Source: Hyphomicrobiales bacterium
GTDB taxonomy: Bacteria; Pseudomonadota; Alphaproteobacteria; Rhizobiales; Rhizobiaceae
DNA length: 59,360 bases
Assembly (NCBI GenBank): GCA_002709005.1
Contig: PAPH01000071.1
Coordinates: forward strand, 1-59,360
Direction of reading: 5' to 3'
The notes beneath the pieces are model-generated. The model ran no database searches. It was not told the DNA's origin and saw only the letters and a list, made by a program, of their open reading frames with translations. The position numbers and the translations under genes are program-made. Below are positions 57,148 through 59,360 of this stretch, piece by piece; the stretch's first letter is position 1; every line of letters starts with the position of its first letter.

Positions 57148-58415
57148 CACTCACCCTTTTCGCCGTCTTCGCGCTCTGCATCCTCCTTGGCGTCCCGGTG
57201 GTATTCGGGCTGGGGATCGCCTCGCTCTCCGCCATTATCTACCAGGGGCTTCCCCTTCTGGCGCTGCCGCAACGGGTCATCCCGGCGGTCTCGGACAATT
57301 TCTCGATCGTCGCCATTCCGCTGTTCATCCTGGCGGGCAATATCGTCGGCCGCGGCGGCATGGGCGACAGGATGATCAAGCTCGCCAATGTCTTCGTCGG
57401 ACGGTCGCGCGGCGGGCTGTCCTCCACCAATATCGTGGCGAGCATGTTCTTCGGCGGCATCTCGGGATCGGCGACCGCCGATACCTCCGCCATCGGCTCG
57501 ATTCTCATTCCGGCCATGGTCAAGCGCGGCTATGACAAATCCTTCGCCACGGCGGTTACGGTCGTTTCCTCGCCGCTCGGCACCATTATCCCGCCCAGCA
57601 TCATCGTCATCGTCTATTGCTGGGTCACCGAGGTGTCCGTCGGCGCCATGTTCGCCGCGGGATATCTCCCGGGCCTGCTGATCGGCGTGGCGCTGATCAT
57701 CACCGGCTGGATCATCTCGGTGCGCCGCGGTTATCCCGTTTCCGATGCGGTCTCGGTTCGCGAAGCCGCGAAGATCGTTCTCGACGCGGTGCCGGGGTTG
57801 ATGACGGTCGTCATCATCATCGGAGGCGTCGTCGCCGGTGTCTTCACGGCAACCGAGGCGGGCTCCATCGCCGTCGTCTACGGAACGTTCGTTTCGATGT
57901 TCGTGCACAAGGAGCTCAAGCTCTCGGACTTTCCGGCGATCCTGCGTGATTCGGTGCTTCTCACCGGCGTCGTGGCGCTGATTCTTGCCTTTGCCGGCGC
58001 ATTCGGCTGGCTGATCGCCTTCGACCGTGTGCCCTACGCGGCAGCCGAACTTCTCGGCGGCCTGTCGCCGGCGGTATTCCTGCCGGGCTACATGATCCTG
58101 CTGCTCATTCTCGGCACCTTCCTGGCGCCGACGGAAGCGCTGATCATCGTCACCCCGATCCTCTTCCCGGTGGCGCTGACCCTCGGCATGGATCCGCTGC
58201 ATTTCGGCATGGTGACGATCACCTGCCTGGCGCTGGGGCATATCTCGCCGCCAGTGGGCCTGTGCCTGTTCGTCGGCTCGGCGGTGAGCGGGTTACCCGT
58301 CAAGGATATCGTCAAAGCGCTGATGCCCTTCTATATCACCAGCGCGGTCGCCGTGCTGCTGATTGCCTATATTCCGGTGATTTCGACTGCGATCCCGCGG
58401 GCCTTCGGCTTCTAG
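57144..58415 (+). CDS. dctM: TRAP transporter large permease subunit (DctM family)
   Basis: A 423-residue membrane protein with about twelve helices, the Na+-coupled permease of the TRAP system. Visible family segments are IPLFILAGNIVGRGGMGDRM, MFFGGISGSATADTSAIGSI and PLGTIIPPSIIVIVYCWVTE, plus GHISPPVGLCLFVGSAVSG near the C-terminus. It moves the acid delivered by the binding protein into the cytoplasm. It overlaps dctQ (ATGA), giving the order FAD oxidoreductase, dctP, dctQ, dctM. A small GC hairpin (58489-58506) lies about 75 bp after its stop. Confidence 0.93.
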   Translation: MTLTLFAVFALCILLGVPVVFGLGIASLSAIIYQGLPLLALPQRVIPAVSDNFSIVAIPLFILAGNIVGRGGMGDRMIKLANVFVGRSRGGLSSTNIVASMFFGGISGSATADTSAIGSILIPAMVKRGYDKSFATAVTVVSSPLGTIIPPSIIVIVYCWVTEVSVGAMFAAGYLPGLLIGVALIITGWIISVRRGYPVSDAVSVREAAKIVLDAVPGLMTVVIIIGGVVAGVFTATEAGSIAVVYGTFVSMFVHKELKLSDFPAILRDSVLLTGVVALILAFAGAFGWLIAFDRVPYAAAELLGGLSPAVFLPGYMILLLILGTFLAPTEALIIVTPILFPVALTLGMDPLHFGMVTITCLALGHISPPVGLCLFVGSAVSGLPVKDIVKALMPFYITSAVAVLLIAYIPVISTAIPRAFGF

Positions 58416-58488
58416 CCTCGGCATTCTGGCGCGGCTGCTGCCCTGAGGCGGCGGAACAGGCGCATGGTGAGCGCTGTCCGTGCCTATG

Positions 58489-58506
58489 GGCGGCTGTGAA
58501 GCCGCC
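58489..58506 (+). terminator. Candidate terminator hairpin after dctM
   Basis: A 7-bp stem (GGCGGCT / AGCCGCC) with a GTGA tetraloop lies 73 bp after the dctM stop. No T-run follows, so it is a weak candidate. Confidence 0.35.
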
Positions 58507-58610
58507 AGCATGACAAACGCGAAGTCAGATATGACAGTGGAACCGGGCTGAATTGTAATTCGGTGCCGATGCGCCTTGGGTTGGCGGGCGGCAAAGCGCA
58601 ACCGAAAAAA

Positions 58611-58700
58611 TGGCGGAGAGGAAGGGATTCGAACCCTCGAAACCGTTCCCGGTTTACTCCCTTAGCAGGGGAGCGCCTTCGACCACTCGGCCACCTCTCC
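58611..58700 (-). tRNA. tRNA-Ser(GCT)
   Basis: On the reverse strand the RNA begins GGAGAGGTGGCCGAGTGG, has a 5-bp anticodon stem (TCCCC with loop CTGCTAA, anticodon GCT), a long serine-type variable arm, the T-arm GGTTCGAATCC and the acceptor end CCTCTCC, discriminator G and an encoded CCA (58611-58613). Total 90 bases. A run of six T follows directly on the reverse strand (58605-58610), a likely terminator. It reads serine codons AGC and AGU. Confidence 0.95.
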
Positions 58701-59289
58701 GTCGAGTGCGCTTGTTATCCGACTGCGTCCGGCTAATCAACCGGTTTTGCCTCGTCTCCACGCTGCCGCGCGCGCAAACCCTCGGGCAAGGCGGAAGACC
58801 GCGCGGCAGCGTGCTTGATTCGTAATGGAAAGCGTTAGGTTCCACTGACCTTATATATAGGCGCGCGTCTCTCTGGTGTTTCCGCTCCATGATCAATCGT
58901 GACGGCAGCCAAATATTTTCAGCGGCTTGCGTATTGGCGCCGCCGTCGCGTGATGATTCCCGCGCCAAAACCCAAGTCAAACGTGATTCCACTGTGAAAT
59001 TCCCGGTTCGGCACGCAAATCGGGGCGCGATCTGCCCCAATTCCTAACGGGACCTTAACAAACCGGAGGGGGCGCCCTCGAAATCGTGTCATTTGTGCAA
59101 CAGGAACTTGGCAAGGGTGTCCGGGCGCGCCTCATTTGGGTGGTTCTTCGTTGCGTGCGCCGCCGCCGTGGGTATGTTCGATCTCGAAGCCAAGGCGGAC
59201 ATCGTCTTTCTTCGTCTTTTGGGGATGGGGTTGGGGACAGCTCCTTCAGCAGACCCAAGCCCTTTGAAACTTTTGACTGGAGGTCAACC
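58701..59289. other. 589-bp region between tRNA-Ser and the second porin
   Basis: No supported gene. It holds the tRNA promoter near 58720-58860 (TTATATATAGG at 58850-58860) and the second porin's promoter. The last 18 bases before the porin ATG, TTTGACTGGAGGTCAACC (59272-59289), are identical to the leader of the first porin and contain GGAGG. Frames of 66-128 residues here overlap the tRNA or lack sensible composition. Confidence 0.5.
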
Positions 59290-59360
59290 ATGAACATCAA
59301 GAGCCTTCTCCTCGGCTCCGCTGCAGCTCTCGTTGCAGTTTCCGGTGCTCGTGCAGCCGA
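59290..59360 (+). CDS. Outer-membrane porin, second copy, 5' end only
   Basis: The window ends 71 bases into this gene. The visible part encodes the porin signal peptide (MNIKSLLLGSAAALVAVSGA, then RAA), identical at every base to the start of the porin at 51813-52979, as is the 18-base leader. It lies in inverted orientation to the first copy, the two start codons about 6.3 kb apart. The rest of the gene is off the window, so whether the mature protein is the same cannot be seen. Confidence 0.88.
   Translation, partial: MNIKSLLLGSAAALVAVSGARAA

Noticed and set aside
58654..59040. A 128-residue reverse-strand frame covering part of tRNA-Ser
   Set aside because: It runs into the tRNA gene, has no ribosome site and its composition is not protein-like.

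Overview
The window is GC-rich, gene-dense chromosome of an alphaproteobacterium, most likely Hyphomicrobiales (Rhizobiaceae or a close relative). The case rests on a complete acpXL-lpxXL very-long-chain-fatty-acid lipid A cluster, RopA-type porins opening with MNIKSLLLGS, ExoD, an FnrN-type regulator with the rhizobial cysteine pattern, a PlcP-BtaA-BtaB phospholipid-remodelling operon and a short Sel1 protein. I cannot name genus or species.

Layout. 1-1564: the 3' end of cobN, a vapBC toxin-antitoxin pair on the other strand, and cobO. 1574-4809: a TrkH/KtrB-type potassium transporter, a TSUP anion exporter and two adjacent TerB-domain proteins. 5176-17695: a large cobalamin cluster, cbiX-cobH-cobL-cobI-cbiGH-cobM forward, cobK and cbiD backward, then cobA-cobB-cobC-cobD forward, with start/stop overlaps almost throughout. 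It carries the early-cobalt (anaerobic-type) markers CbiX, CbiD and a CbiG domain, although the late cobaltochelatase subunit gene cobN lies just upstream. 17818-18246: an L,D-transpeptidase. 18363-23698: the lipid A VLCFA cluster, reverse strand, in which FabF2 has lost its ketosynthase catalytic residues. 23814-26064: hemN and fnrN diverging around a perfect FNR box. 26261-34154: ETF-ubiquinone oxidoreductase, a dehalogenase-type hydrolase, AMP nucleosidase, small membrane and secreted proteins, a Sel1 protein and a HisC-like aminotransferase. 34276-41383: an AEC transporter, a second L,D-transpeptidase and an RND efflux pair. 41392-46984: secreted proteins, plcP-btaA-btaB behind a Pho-box-like array, and exoD. 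47037-53852: two tandem TPR-sulfotransferases, a tyrosine recombinase, a porin and a GntR regulator. 54106-58415: an FAD oxidoreductase with a TRAP transporter (dctPQM type). The window closes with tRNA-Ser(GCT) and the first 71 bases of a second porin whose visible part is identical to the first.

How the genes work together. Four groups are coherent: corrin ring synthesis through to adenosylcobinamide phosphate; envelope building (C28 acyl chain on lipid A, peptidoglycan cross-linking, porins, RND efflux); phosphate-sparing lipid exchange (PlcP removes phospholipid head groups and BtaA/BtaB make betaine lipid); and uptake plus oxidation of an unknown carboxylate by the GntR/FAD/TRAP unit. 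Function calls come from reading translated sequence and recognising motifs by eye; no database search was run.
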